Positions 45,141 to 53,888 of a stretch of 64,000 bases of DNA are shown here, piece by piece; the first letter of the stretch is position 1; every line of letters begins with the position of its first letter. The stretch lies in the NCBI GenBank assembly GCA_046295455.1, contig JBKBNI010000002.1, positions 1 to 64,000 of the forward strand, read 5' to 3'. This DNA is from Thermaurantimonas sp046295455 (GTDB taxonomy: Bacteria; Bacteroidota; Bacteroidia; Flavobacteriales; Schleiferiaceae). Below the pieces are notes generated by a model that saw nothing but the letters and a program-made list of their open reading frames with translations, did not search any database and was not told the DNA's origin. Made by a program: the position numbers and the translations under genes.

Positions 45141-45165
45141 AAAGCCGGTCTATACCGGCTTTTTT
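45141..45165 (+). terminator. Terminator of secDF
   Basis: AAAGCCGG, loop TCTATA, CCGGCTT then TTTTTT. A compact GC stem with U run 29 bp after the secDF stop. Confidence 0.92.
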
Positions 45166-45196
45166 CGATTGTAATTTTGTATTCAAATATTAAAAT

Positions 45197-45466
45197 GTGG
45201 TATTACTATTCATTGGAGTTGCAGAAATTTTTTTTATACTTCTCATTGTTCTGATATTTTTCGGATCTGAATCCATTCCTGAGATTGCTAGAGGATTAGG
45301 CAGGGGGATTTACGAAATCAAAAGAGCTACCCAAGAGATCAAATCAGAAATCACTAATTCTGCCAATGAAGTGATCGAAGAGGAAAAACTACCCAATCCG
45401 GTTGAAAGCCTGAATAAAATCAAAGAAGAAATTGAAGGCACAATAAGCCGAAAAAAACAGTTTTGA
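45197..45466 (+). CDS. tatA: TatA-like twin-arginine translocase subunit
   Basis: An 89-residue protein from GTG at 45197 (the ATG two bases before is in another frame). One hydrophobic helix at about 3-20, then FGSESIPEIARGLGRGIYE with the FG-x-x-x-x-P hinge of TatA/B, an amphipathic helix, and a charged tail. Fits TatA/E more than TatB. tatC is not in the window. Stops in the next gene start (TGATG), so translation is coupled. Confidence 0.85.
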   Translation: MVLLFIGVAEIFFILLIVLIFFGSESIPEIARGLGRGIYEIKRATQEIKSEITNSANEVIEEEKLPNPVESLNKIKEEIEGTISRKKQF

Positions 45467-46401
45467 TGTTTTTACTCTTATTGATACTGGCAGGCCTTCT
45501 GATTGGATATGGTTATTTGTATTTATATGGTTTTTCACACATCCTGTCAGAAAGATTTAAAAGGCAGCCGGCTGCAGTAGGTTTTATCATACTATCGGCA
45601 TTGACTTCCTTTCCAGAACTCATCACAGTCGTTTACAGTCTACAAAAAAAGTATACAAATATTCCAATTGCAGCAATATCAGGGAGCAATGTGTTTAATT
45701 TCACAATGCTGCTTGCTTTTGTACTATGGAGATATAAGCTTCAAATTTCCAGTATTTCGCGAGAAGAAGACCTTTGGGCACAAGTATTTGTTGCTTTTAT
45801 CATTTTTCTCAACTTTTTATTCGTTCCGGCAGTTCATTCAGTTACTTTTCTGATTTTGGTAATATTGTTTATTGTTTATGGATACCTTGTGCGAAAAAGT
45901 ATTTTTCGGAATCAGAAAGAAAAGGTTTTTTTCACTTATTTCACCTCAAAAAAGAGAAATGTATTCTCATTTGTAATAGGCATCTTGATGACCATGACAG
46001 GAAGTATATTTCTAGTCGAGTCAACAATGTCCGTTTCAACCTTGTACAACCTAAAAGAGTCAGCTGTAAGTACCTTATTGATCGGAAGCTTTACCAGCAT
46101 ACCCGAAGTACTTCTCGTTTTCTATCTCCTCCGAAAAAATTTTTCGTCCTTAGCCGTATCTACACTCACTGGCTCTGGTGTATTTAACTGGGTTGTGGCA
46201 CTCGTCATTCCTATGTATTTCTTTAACGTCAAAACAGACATTTTACCCAATATCAATTGTATTTTCAGTGCATACTTCACAGCGATTATAGCTGTGTATT
46301 TTAATTTTCTCTATAGAAAAAACCGAGACGTAGAGCGCAGGAATTCTATCGTTTTGATTAGTATTTATACCGCTTTTATCATCTGGAGTCTTTTGTGCTA
46401 A
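45466..46401 (+). CDS. Sodium/calcium exchanger (CaCA) family membrane protein
   Basis: A 311-residue protein with about 9-10 membrane segments. It carries the two inverted alpha repeats: ALTSFPELITVVYSL with AISGSNVFNF (about 45-82) and SFTSIPEVLLVFYLL with LTGSGVFNW (about 205-245). The pattern G-S/T-x-P-E and GSNxxN binds the cation; here the first Thr-Ser is preceded by Leu and the second GSN is GSG. Ion specificity is open. Starts in the TatA stop codon. AT-rich. Confidence 0.82.
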   Translation: MFLLLLILAGLLIGYGYLYLYGFSHILSERFKRQPAAVGFIILSALTSFPELITVVYSLQKKYTNIPIAAISGSNVFNFTMLLAFVLWRYKLQISSISREEDLWAQVFVAFIIFLNFLFVPAVHSVTFLILVILFIVYGYLVRKSIFRNQKEKVFFTYFTSKKRNVFSFVIGILMTMTGSIFLVESTMSVSTLYNLKESAVSTLLIGSFTSIPEVLLVFYLLRKNFSSLAVSTLTGSGVFNWVVALVIPMYFFNVKTDILPNINCIFSAYFTAIIAVYFNFLYRKNRDVERRNSIVLISIYTAFIIWSLLC

Positions 46402-46428
46402 AAGTGTCAGACCTCTCGTAATTTATCG

Positions 46429-49400
46429 CTACATAATAGCCTCAACTTTTTCGACGATAGGCAGATAAATATGAAATGTACTCCCCTCCCCGTATACACT
46501 ATCCAATTCGACAAAACCGTCGTTTAATTCAGTGTAGTTTTTGACAATGTAAAGACCCAACCCTGTTGAACTCTCCCCCTTAGTCGGTTTAGCAGACAGA
46601 CGCTGAAAGAGGCCAAACATTTTCTTTTTATCGTCTTCTGTAAAACCTGGCCCCTGATCCCTGATACTTACTTTGACGTACTCCTTTCCATTTTTGGTTT
46701 CACAATTCACGCTGATGGTTACCTCAGAATTTTCTTTGCTATACTTGATTGCATTTGAAATAAGGTTCTGGAAAACCTCCCCGATTTTGCGTTCATCTAC
46801 ATTTACCAAATATTTACCCGCCGGTTTTAATAAATGTATTTGGATATTTTTCTGGCGTGCATAATTGTTCATCAATGCATAATGCTCGCTCAAAATATCT
46901 ATAATATTTGTGATTTTTTTATCGATTTTTTGTTTAAAAGTTTCCTGTCTGACGCTACTTAGAATATCTTGAATAATTGCCATCATTTGGCCGGTTGAGC
47001 TTTTTATCATTTCAAGATATTCAGCTACCTCATTTTTAGTGGCAGTGTCCAGATCAGACATGGATAAGGTGGCATCAATGAGCTCTCTGATTCCATCTAT
47101 TGCACTAAGTGGATTTTTCAGATCGTGGGCATATACGCCGAGGAGTTGATTCTTTTGAATAGAAAGTTGATAGAGCTCTTCCTTTGAGCGCTCAAGTTCT
47201 TTCTTTTCTTCCAGCAATTCGAGCGTTCGGAGATGAACGATTTCCTCCAGTTCTTTATTTCTTTTTAACAGAAGATTTTCACGGTATTTTTGATAAAAAC
47301 TAAAGAGGAAACCTATGAAAACGATTGAAAAAATAATGAAGTAAACACTTAAATACCAAGGCGGTTTTACACGTATAGGAATGGATTTAATGTTACTATT
47401 TATACCATATACATTTCGAGCATATATTTGAAGCTCTGTATCGCCAAAATTTAATCGTGGAATGATTATCTCGTTGCCGCTTACTACTTCCTGCCATTCA
47501 TTGATATCTTCTTTAATCCGATAGAAGTACCTTATTTTGTCTTGTCCCTCATAGTAGGGAGAAGTAACGATTACTTTAAGAGGTCCGTAGTCATAATTGA
47601 GAACAACTTTCTTGTGTTTAGGATCAAAATATCCTTTTTGATTGTAAAACATATTTAAAATTGTGATCTCCAGAGGTTGGTAAAGCCGATGTAATTTATT
47701 TAAATCAAGTACATAAAGATTTTCAATAAATGAAATGTAGAGTTTGTCATCAGAAGACAGATACCATCCTGCAAATCCCCGTTCAGGGAGGTATCTGAAA
47801 AGTTTGTTAAAGTCATCATGTGCCGTGACATCGGAATTTATTAAATAATATTCATTTATATTATCCTTATTGCTAATTTTTATAAAGTATCCTAAAGATG
47901 TTTCAGTAATGTTTGAAACAAAAACATTTTTAAAATAATCTCCGAAATCAGATGTCTTTCGCAGGCTGTTGAGATATTTATCAGGTTTAAGAATCCCATC
48001 TTCTGACAATATGTAAATCTGCCGATTAATCTTAACAACTCGATTGTTAAAATACCCGGGTAATCCAGATTTTGTATCATAGAATTTAAATTGATCATTC
48101 ACCAGAAAACCCACACCACTTACAACCGTTGAAAACCATATTCTACCATCGTCATCTACGACAATATCACTCAATTCAACTTGATCGATAATCTTCATGT
48201 ATTCAATTCTGATTTGATTATTGATCAATGAAAAAATCCATATCTGATTGGTAGTAAAAACGCCGTATAATTTAGAATTTTTATCGATTGAAAAAATATT
48301 TTTACCTCCGGATATTTCAATTAGTCGTTTCAGAGACTGGTTTTTGTAGATAAAAATGCTTTTGTTTGTTAACACAAAAAAAGATGTTTCATCAATTGGA
48401 TAAATTTTTCTAATAGATTCATCTAACCTTTGAACTAAACTGATTTTGTAATTTGAAAAGGTGTAGATATTGAATTGATCAGAAAAATATAAGGTATTAT
48501 TGAGTTCTGCAAATGAATTGACGATACCTTTAATACCATCGTTATTATTCAATATACTGTATGGAGAGCCATAATTGATAAACCGTATTATATTATCTTC
48601 TGCTGTCCAGATATTTCCAAAATGATCCTCAAACAGGTCATGTACATTCTCGTTGATCAAATTATTTTCGTGATTGTAAACATACTGTATCTGTAAATCC
48701 TGATCTGTAACGGCTACGCCAATATTTTCAAGTGCAAAGGCGTAGTTGCCATCATATAATTTTACAATCCTGTTTAATCTCCCACGACGTATTAGCTTCG
48801 AAATTTCATAGTTGGTAAAAAAAATTTCTGTAATCGAATTTTCTGACAACTTAGCTTCTGCAATTACACCATCACTGAAAAATATCCGCAAACTGTATTT
48901 ATCATAAAGTATATAATCTATTAGTTTGTCGTTGAAATGATCACTTTTTTTTATGAATATCTTTTTTCCGTCTTCAATCTTAAACAGTCCAATTCCTTCT
49001 TCCTGGACAATAAGTGATCGATCTAATTTAAAAGCCTTGTAAAATGTATTATTTTCAGCATGATGAATAGATATTTTAGAACCGTCAAATTCAAAAATAT
49101 GTTTATTACTTATATAATATGTATGATCTAGAACAATGGTCTGCCAGATCTTACCAAACGATGGTTGAGAACCAGGTAGCAGATTAATCAAAGAGAAATA
49201 TGAAAATGTATTGTTATCATCTAATTCTACGAATCCGAAATCTTCTAATCCACCGCAGTAAACAATGCAATTTTTTCTATCCACATCGAGTGAATACATT
49301 TCGGAATTAAGCCGATTTTTAAGTATGCCCCACCTGTAGCCGTCAAAGTATTTTAAACCGGCTGACGAAGCCACAAAAATAAAACCTTCTGACGATTGCG

Positions 49401-49527
49401 AAATTTGCCAGTTTGTTCCACTGCCTTTGGTTTCGTTTGGTCCGAATGTTTTGGTATTTGGTTTTGGATTTGAAAATATGAAAAAAGAATGTATAGTGAA
49501 AATAAAAAGAAAAAAGATGTTTTTCAC
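46429..49527 (-). CDS. Propeller-type membrane sensor histidine kinase
   Basis: About 1032 residues from a GTG at 49527 (VKNIFFLFIFTIHSFFIF signal). The ATG at 49596 is rejected because a clear promoter lies between. Exported N-terminal part of about 700 residues: two-component-regulator propeller repeats (for example TNWQISQSSEGFIFVASS, GRIWFSTVVSGVGFL), then a Y_Y_Y domain ending in RVKPPWYLS. One membrane helix follows (VYFIIFSIVFIGFLFSF), a coiled coil, HisKA with YAHDLKNPLSAIDGI, and HATPase with QNLISNAIKYS, DQGPGF and STGLGLYIVKNY. No receiver or HTH domain, so it needs a separate response regulator, none seen nearby. Confidence 0.9.
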   Translation of the reverse strand: MKNIFFLFIFTIHSFFIFSNPKPNTKTFGPNETKGSGTNWQISQSSEGFIFVASSAGLKYFDGYRWGILKNRLNSEMYSLDVDRKNCIVYCGGLEDFGFVELDDNNTFSYFSLINLLPGSQPSFGKIWQTIVLDHTYYISNKHIFEFDGSKISIHHAENNTFYKAFKLDRSLIVQEEGIGLFKIEDGKKIFIKKSDHFNDKLIDYILYDKYSLRIFFSDGVIAEAKLSENSITEIFFTNYEISKLIRRGRLNRIVKLYDGNYAFALENIGVAVTDQDLQIQYVYNHENNLINENVHDLFEDHFGNIWTAEDNIIRFINYGSPYSILNNNDGIKGIVNSFAELNNTLYFSDQFNIYTFSNYKISLVQRLDESIRKIYPIDETSFFVLTNKSIFIYKNQSLKRLIEISGGKNIFSIDKNSKLYGVFTTNQIWIFSLINNQIRIEYMKIIDQVELSDIVVDDDGRIWFSTVVSGVGFLVNDQFKFYDTKSGLPGYFNNRVVKINRQIYILSEDGILKPDKYLNSLRKTSDFGDYFKNVFVSNITETSLGYFIKISNKDNINEYYLINSDVTAHDDFNKLFRYLPERGFAGWYLSSDDKLYISFIENLYVLDLNKLHRLYQPLEITILNMFYNQKGYFDPKHKKVVLNYDYGPLKVIVTSPYYEGQDKIRYFYRIKEDINEWQEVVSGNEIIIPRLNFGDTELQIYARNVYGINSNIKSIPIRVKPPWYLSVYFIIFSIVFIGFLFSFYQKYRENLLLKRNKELEEIVHLRTLELLEEKKELERSKEELYQLSIQKNQLLGVYAHDLKNPLSAIDGIRELIDATLSMSDLDTATKNEVAEYLEMIKSSTGQMMAIIQDILSSVRQETFKQKIDKKITNIIDILSEHYALMNNYARQKNIQIHLLKPAGKYLVNVDERKIGEVFQNLISNAIKYSKENSEVTISVNCETKNGKEYVKVSIRDQGPGFTEDDKKKMFGLFQRLSAKPTKGESSTGLGLYIVKNYTELNDGFVELDSVYGEGSTFHIYLPIVEKVEAIM

Positions 49528-49543
49528 CCAAAAATATTTGTTG

Positions 49544-49573
49544 CAAAGATAAAGGCCTGACCAGATAGGCAAA
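49544..49573 (-). promoter_or_regulatory. Full promoter for the sensor kinase
   Basis: On the minus strand TTTG (49573-49570), 18 bp, then TATCTTTG (49551-49544), matching both halves of the Bacteroidota TTTG-N19-TAnnTTTG promoter. The GTG at 49527 is 16 bp beyond. This decides the start and shows that the kinase is not only read from the PspC operon. Confidence 0.8.
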
Positions 49574-49592
49574 GTTGCTTTACAAACGGATA

Positions 49593-51116
49593 TCAAAGTT
49601 TTTTTAACCCGCGTTCGGTCATGGTGTAATATCCCGCGACCCAGTAATCATTCGTCAGTGATATTTTATCCATAAAATGACTCAAGAATTCATTCGGAAT
49701 GTAAATTATACATTTTTCCGGTAAATAAAGATCAACATATGCTTTTTGTCTTCTGTATCCATCTTTCAACGGAAAAGAAATATTGGTAGGGATTAAAATT
49801 CTGTCGTGCTCGATAGAAATATTAAACCGTACATTTTGACTGTTTTTAAATGCCGTGTTTTTATCTGGTCCGTATGCAATGATCTTTGAGAAGATATTTA
49901 TGGTGTTATCCGATGCCTTTTCGACTCTTAATTCCAAATTGTCAGAATATACCATATCTTCTTCGATCAAAAGAGTTAACTTCCGATCCGCATTATATTC
50001 CAAAGGTACTAAATACAGGGTATCTCCTTCGTTGTACACAAGTGTTTTGGAAAGGATTACATTGGTGTTTTCACCTCTGTATTGCGATACTAAATACAGA
50101 GTGCAAGCGACAAGGAATGATCCGGACAAAATGGTAACAAAAGCCGAGACAACTATTGCTTTTAAATTATTCTTGTTTGGAGATGCTCCGATTCGGCGAA
50201 GACTCAAAATCAGCAGAATAACCAGGGATGATATACCAACTGCCGTGATCAGTATAAGGAGAAAAAAGACTTCCTTTGACCCAAAGAATAAGAGTATCAA
50301 ATCCGACAAGTATTTGCGAGTAATCTCAACTCCGTTTATGTAAAAACTTCCTGAAAATATCGCAACAGAATAAAACCAAATAAATGTAAACAAAAAGAAG
50401 ATCAAGATACCTATCATAACCATCAAAAGAGCTTTGGTAAAACGTTGTAAAAACCTGATGGCGTATGATAGAAGGTTACGAAGAAAATCGATGAATTGAT
50501 CAATCCATCTCAGAAGAGGTAGCTGATTATTGCCGGAGGGATTGTGATGAGTACTTTCTAATTCCTTTCTGATGGTTTCCTGAATCTTTTTGAAGTGAAT
50601 TTTTTCCCCTTTCATCATGAGTTTTTCTACACTTGACTGAGCCTTGGGGATTACAATCCACAGAATCAAGTAAGCCGGGATTCCAAGACCAGAGAATACG
50701 GTCAGGAAGACAAATAGAATTCGGAACAGAAGGGGATTTACACCAAAAAAATGTGAAATACCGGATGCCACTCCTCCCAGAATCTTCTGATCGGGGTCTC
50801 TAAACAATTTTTTCTTTTGCGTCTGTAACGGCGCCGAATCAGAGGTTCTTTCTGAATCTTCCTCTGCAAACACAGAAGGGTCACCGAGAATTACCATTAT
50901 TTCGTGGATATTATCTGCTTCAATCACTTGACCTGCTGATACTCTCTGCAGGAGTAGTTCAGCACACCGCAGTTCGATGTCGCGAAGCGTCTCCTCTCGG
51001 TATTCCGGTTCCAACAAATTTTTGACATCGCAGAGATATTTTTTTAATTTGGAATACGCCTCTTCCGTAAATATAAAGGGCATGCCACCCAGAGCTATTG
51101 AAATTGTCTTTTTCAT
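49593..51116 (-). CDS. PspC-domain membrane protein
   Basis: A 507-residue protein from the ATG at 51116 (MKKTISIALGGMPFIFTEEAY), which overlaps PadR by 4 bp; a longer frame to 51245 runs into padR. Residues about 1-100 form a conserved cytoplasmic region seen in Bacteroidota PspC proteins. The PspC domain is LFRDPDQKILGGVASGISHFFG plus two helices at about 104-165. Two more pairs of helices follow to about 345, then a beta-rich C-terminus. Likely envelope-stress related; partner unknown. Confidence 0.87.
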   Translation of the reverse strand: MKKTISIALGGMPFIFTEEAYSKLKKYLCDVKNLLEPEYREETLRDIELRCAELLLQRVSAGQVIEADNIHEIMVILGDPSVFAEEDSERTSDSAPLQTQKKKLFRDPDQKILGGVASGISHFFGVNPLLFRILFVFLTVFSGLGIPAYLILWIVIPKAQSSVEKLMMKGEKIHFKKIQETIRKELESTHHNPSGNNQLPLLRWIDQFIDFLRNLLSYAIRFLQRFTKALLMVMIGILIFFLFTFIWFYSVAIFSGSFYINGVEITRKYLSDLILLFFGSKEVFFLLILITAVGISSLVILLILSLRRIGASPNKNNLKAIVVSAFVTILSGSFLVACTLYLVSQYRGENTNVILSKTLVYNEGDTLYLVPLEYNADRKLTLLIEEDMVYSDNLELRVEKASDNTINIFSKIIAYGPDKNTAFKNSQNVRFNISIEHDRILIPTNISFPLKDGYRRQKAYVDLYLPEKCIIYIPNEFLSHFMDKISLTNDYWVAGYYTMTERGLKKL

Positions 51117-51448
51117 TGTTTTAAAATTGAATGGATTGAATGAGAAAATTCCTCCCAGGATTTCTTCAGAATTCGGAAATACACACGTCCGCTTTCGGTG
51201 ATTGAATAATACTTTCGGGGCGGTCCTGTCTTGCTCTCTTCCCATCGATAGGAGAGATATCCCTGATTTTTCATCCTGGTCAAAATCGGGTACAATGTGC
51301 CTTCGACGACAATCACTTCACTCTGCTTCAATGTCTCGATGATGTCTGTAGAGTAGGCATCCCCCCTGTTCAGTACGGCCAGGACGCATAGTTCTAAAAT
51401 GCCCTTCCGCATCTGAGCCATAGCGTAATCTTTTGTGTCCTTATCCAC
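51113..51448 (-). CDS. PadR-family transcriptional repressor
   Basis: A 111-residue PadR regulator from GTG at 51448. AQMRKGILELCVLAVLNRGDAYSTDIIETLKQ is the winged helix start; VVEGTLYPILTRMKNQGYLSYRWEE is the recognition helix and wing, and GPPRKYYSITESGRVYF the PadR signature. The gene for the PspC membrane protein follows with a 4-bp overlap, the typical Bacteroidota pair. A palindromic operator overlies its promoter, so self-repression is likely. Confidence 0.93.
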   Translation of the reverse strand: MDKDTKDYAMAQMRKGILELCVLAVLNRGDAYSTDIIETLKQSEVIVVEGTLYPILTRMKNQGYLSYRWEESKTGPPRKYYSITESGRVYFRILKKSWEEFSHSIHSILKQ

Positions 51449-51467
51449 GGCATCCTTTTTTGTCGGA

Positions 51468-51506
51468 CAAATATACTCACATTAGTACCTTGTATTACAT
51501 AGTACT
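51468..51506 (-). promoter_or_regulatory. PadR promoter with palindromic operator
   Basis: -7 box TATATTTG on the minus strand (51475-51468). Just upstream at 51484-51506 is a 23-bp dyad: AGTAC-2-TGTA, central T, TACA-2-GTACT, all nine outer and inner arm bases symmetric. It covers the -16 to -38 zone, where a bound dimer would block polymerase. The layout agrees with known PadR operators of the TGTA/TACA and GTAC type. Confidence 0.8.
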
Positions 51507-51600
51507 TATTAAAATTGATTGATTTTTGGTAAAATCTGTGTTCGTTCGCCAAGAAAGAATCTTTACTTTGCACCCGAAAAGGGAAGTAAATTTCAAGAGG

Positions 51601-52149
51601 ATGGGAAAACAATGGATGATTGTGTACACAAAACCCAGATGTGAAAAGAAAGTCGCAACATTGCTGACCCAAATAGGAGTAGAAAACTATTGTCCCGTCA
51701 AGCGAGAGCTCAAGCAATGGAGTGATCGGCGGAAGTATGTAGATGAAGTGATCATTAAATCATATGTGTTCGTACATGTAGAGGAGTCTGAGCGTATTGC
51801 CGTACTTCAGACTCCGGGAGTATTGAATTTTGTGTATTGGCTCAAAAAACCGGCAATCGTAAGGGACGCGGAGATGATAGCACTGATGGATTTTCTCGAA
51901 AAATATCAGGATTCGCCTATTGAAGTTACGGAAATTCCCATAGGGGCGCGAGTAAAAATTCTGGAAGGTCCGCTGATCTCTTTAGAGGGCGAGATTGTGG
52001 CTGTGGACAAAAACAAAGTCAGCATCAGGCTCCACAGCGCGGGACTTGAGATCACCGCCATTGTGAGCAAATCTGTCATGGAAGTGGTGGCACTCAAGCC
52101 GAAAGAGACAAAAAAGATGGATAAAAAACTCATAAAGCGTATTAAGTAA
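51601..52149 (+). CDS. UpxY/NusG-like transcription antiterminator
   Basis: A 182-residue NusG paralogue. The ATG at 51601 gives MGKQWMIVYTKPRCEKKVATLL, the NGN start; EVIIKSYVFVHVEESER and GVLNFVYWLKKPAIVRDAEM complete the NGN domain to about 115. A KOW-like part IGARVKILEGPLISLEGEIVAV follows. UpxY-type proteins ride on RNA polymerase to read through long polysaccharide operons. Here it heads a metabolic operon, directly followed (0 bp) by purE. -7-like TTACTTTGC is at 51563-51571. Confidence 0.87.
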   Translation: MGKQWMIVYTKPRCEKKVATLLTQIGVENYCPVKRELKQWSDRRKYVDEVIIKSYVFVHVEESERIAVLQTPGVLNFVYWLKKPAIVRDAEMIALMDFLEKYQDSPIEVTEIPIGARVKILEGPLISLEGEIVAVDKNKVSIRLHSAGLEITAIVSKSVMEVVALKPKETKKMDKKLIKRIK

Positions 52150-52650
52150 ATGACATCACCAAAAATCGGCATCATCATGGGCTCTCAAAGCGATTTAAGA
52201 GTCATGAAAGAAGCGTCTGAAATACTGGAAGAGTTTGGAATCTCCTTCGAAATCGATGTGGTATCTGCCCATCGCACTCCGGAAAAAATGTTTGACTACG
52301 CCAAAAACGCTCATTTGAGGGGAATGAAAGTTTTGATCGCCGGTGCGGGAGGTGCAGCACATCTGCCGGGAATGGTCGCCAGCATCACCCCACTGCCAGT
52401 CATAGGCGTGCCAGTAAAATCCAGCAATAGTATAGATGGTTGGGACTCTGTTTTGTCGATATTGCAGATGCCCTCAGGTGTGCCTGTGGCTACAGTAGCG
52501 CTCAACGGTGCCCGAAATGCTGGGATTTTGGCCGCACAAATTTTAGCCCAATCGGACTCTGAACTGCTGCAAAAGATACTAAACTATAAAAAAGCACTTG
52601 CCACGGCCGTAGAGAAAATGAGTGAAGAAGTAAAAAGTAAAAATGCATGA
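52150..52650 (+). CDS. purE: N5-carboxyaminoimidazole ribonucleotide mutase
   Basis: A 166-residue PurE, class I, that moves the carboxyl group in purine synthesis. IGIIMGSQSDLRVMKEA at about 6-22, VVSAHRTPEKMFDYA near 38-52 with the catalytic histidine, and AGAGGAAHLPGMVAS near 66-80 are family blocks. Starts at the base after the NusG-like stop and its end overlaps the phosphatase gene by 4 bp. purK is not seen in the window. Confidence 0.96.
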   Translation: MTSPKIGIIMGSQSDLRVMKEASEILEEFGISFEIDVVSAHRTPEKMFDYAKNAHLRGMKVLIAGAGGAAHLPGMVASITPLPVIGVPVKSSNSIDGWDSVLSILQMPSGVPVATVALNGARNAGILAAQILAQSDSELLQKILNYKKALATAVEKMSEEVKSKNA

Positions 52651-53114
52651 AAATACTTATGGTTTGTCTGGGAAACATCTGTCGTTCGCCTCTGGCAGAA
52701 GGTATTTTAAGCAAGAAGCTTGAGAAAAAGGGAATTCAAGCTGTGGTAGATTCTGCCGGACTCGCATCTTACCACGTGGGCGAAAAGCCGGATCCGCGGA
52801 CCATTAAAAATGCCTTGCAACACGGGCTCGATCTTTCGATGAAGAGAGCAAGACAATTCAGGATGAACGATTTTGAATCCTTTGACCTTATCTATTGTGC
52901 CGACAAATCCATTTTGGATGCGCTGCGCTCCATGGCACAGACACCAGAACACATAAGCAAGATTAAACTAATGACCGAAGAGGCATATCCCAGACAGATG
53001 ATCGAGGTTCCCGATCCATACTATGGCACGGAATCAGATTTCGAAAAAGTCTTTCAATTATTAGATATCTCTTGTGAAGCCATTATTAAAAAACATTTTG
53101 AAGAAAAATCCTGA
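52647..53114 (+). CDS. Low-molecular-weight protein tyrosine phosphatase
   Basis: A 155-residue LMW-PTP. The P-loop MVCLGNICRSPLAEG at about 5-19 has the nucleophilic cysteine and arginine; VPDPYYGTESDFEKVF near 125-140 gives the general-acid aspartate. In other bacteria such enzymes often oppose tyrosine kinases of polysaccharide export; no such kinase is in this window. Overlaps purE by 4 bp. Confidence 0.95.
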   Translation: MKILMVCLGNICRSPLAEGILSKKLEKKGIQAVVDSAGLASYHVGEKPDPRTIKNALQHGLDLSMKRARQFRMNDFESFDLIYCADKSILDALRSMAQTPEHISKIKLMTEEAYPRQMIEVPDPYYGTESDFEKVFQLLDISCEAIIKKHFEEKS

Positions 53115-53835
53115 CAATACTAAAGAAGCCGGAAAGCTCTATCTGATACCTACACTTATTTCAGAGATTAATCCATTGGAAGTAATTCCCCTGGGTACCA
53201 AAAAAGTCGTAGAAAACACCCGATTTTATCTGGCTGAAAATGCGAAAACTGCCCGTGCATTTCTAAAAAAAATCACACCTTACATTCAGCAGAGCAGCTT
53301 TGAAGTGATCCAATTGGACAAACATGCATCCGAAAGCAATTACTTTGTGCATCTGGATCGATGCACCCAGGGCGAAAATATCGGGCTCCTAAGTGAAAGC
53401 GGGGCTCCCGCCGTAGCCGATCCCGGCAGCATGATGGTATATGAAGCTCATCGAAGGGGCATTGAAGTCGTTCCATTGGTAGGACCATCCTCCTTACTGC
53501 TTGCCCTCATGGCATCTGGACTAAACGGCCAGCATTGTTCATTTATAGGCTATCTTCCGGTAGATAAACATGAAAGACGAAGAAAAATCAAAGAACTGGA
53601 AGCGCGTTCGCTTAAAGACAAAGCAACCTTTATATTCATCGAAACTCCGTATCGCAACCTCAAACTGATCGATGACCTCCTCCAGACGCTTCGCTCAGAT
53701 AGCCTGCTCTGTATAGCAGCCGACCTTACGGGGCCAAATCAATTTATCAAAACTAAAAAAATATCAGAATGGGCACAGGAAAACCTAGGCTCGCTTGAAA
53801 AAATACCCGCTATTTTCCTCATCGGAAGTTTATAA
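53074..53835 (+). CDS. RsmI-like SAM-dependent methyltransferase (tetrapyrrole methylase fold)
   Basis: About 253 residues if GTG at 53074 is used; TTG at 53098 would leave a 17-bp overlap with the phosphatase gene and also fits. GKLYLIPTLISEI opens the fold, GENIGLLSESGAPAVADPGS resembles the RsmI GLISDAGTP block but with SESGAPAVADPG, and PLVGPSSLLLALMASGL follows. This variant pattern marks the RsmI paralogue found in Bacteroidota, so 16S rRNA C1402 methylation should not be assumed. Confidence 0.85.
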   Translation: MKPLLKNILKKNPDNTKEAGKLYLIPTLISEINPLEVIPLGTKKVVENTRFYLAENAKTARAFLKKITPYIQQSSFEVIQLDKHASESNYFVHLDRCTQGENIGLLSESGAPAVADPGSMMVYEAHRRGIEVVPLVGPSSLLLALMASGLNGQHCSFIGYLPVDKHERRRKIKELEARSLKDKATFIFIETPYRNLKLIDDLLQTLRSDSLLCIAADLTGPNQFIKTKKISEWAQENLGSLEKIPAIFLIGSL

Positions 53836-53888
53836 TCCCAGGACTTTTTAAAACTCCATTCCTAACTTGCGCTAAAAATTTTGCACAG

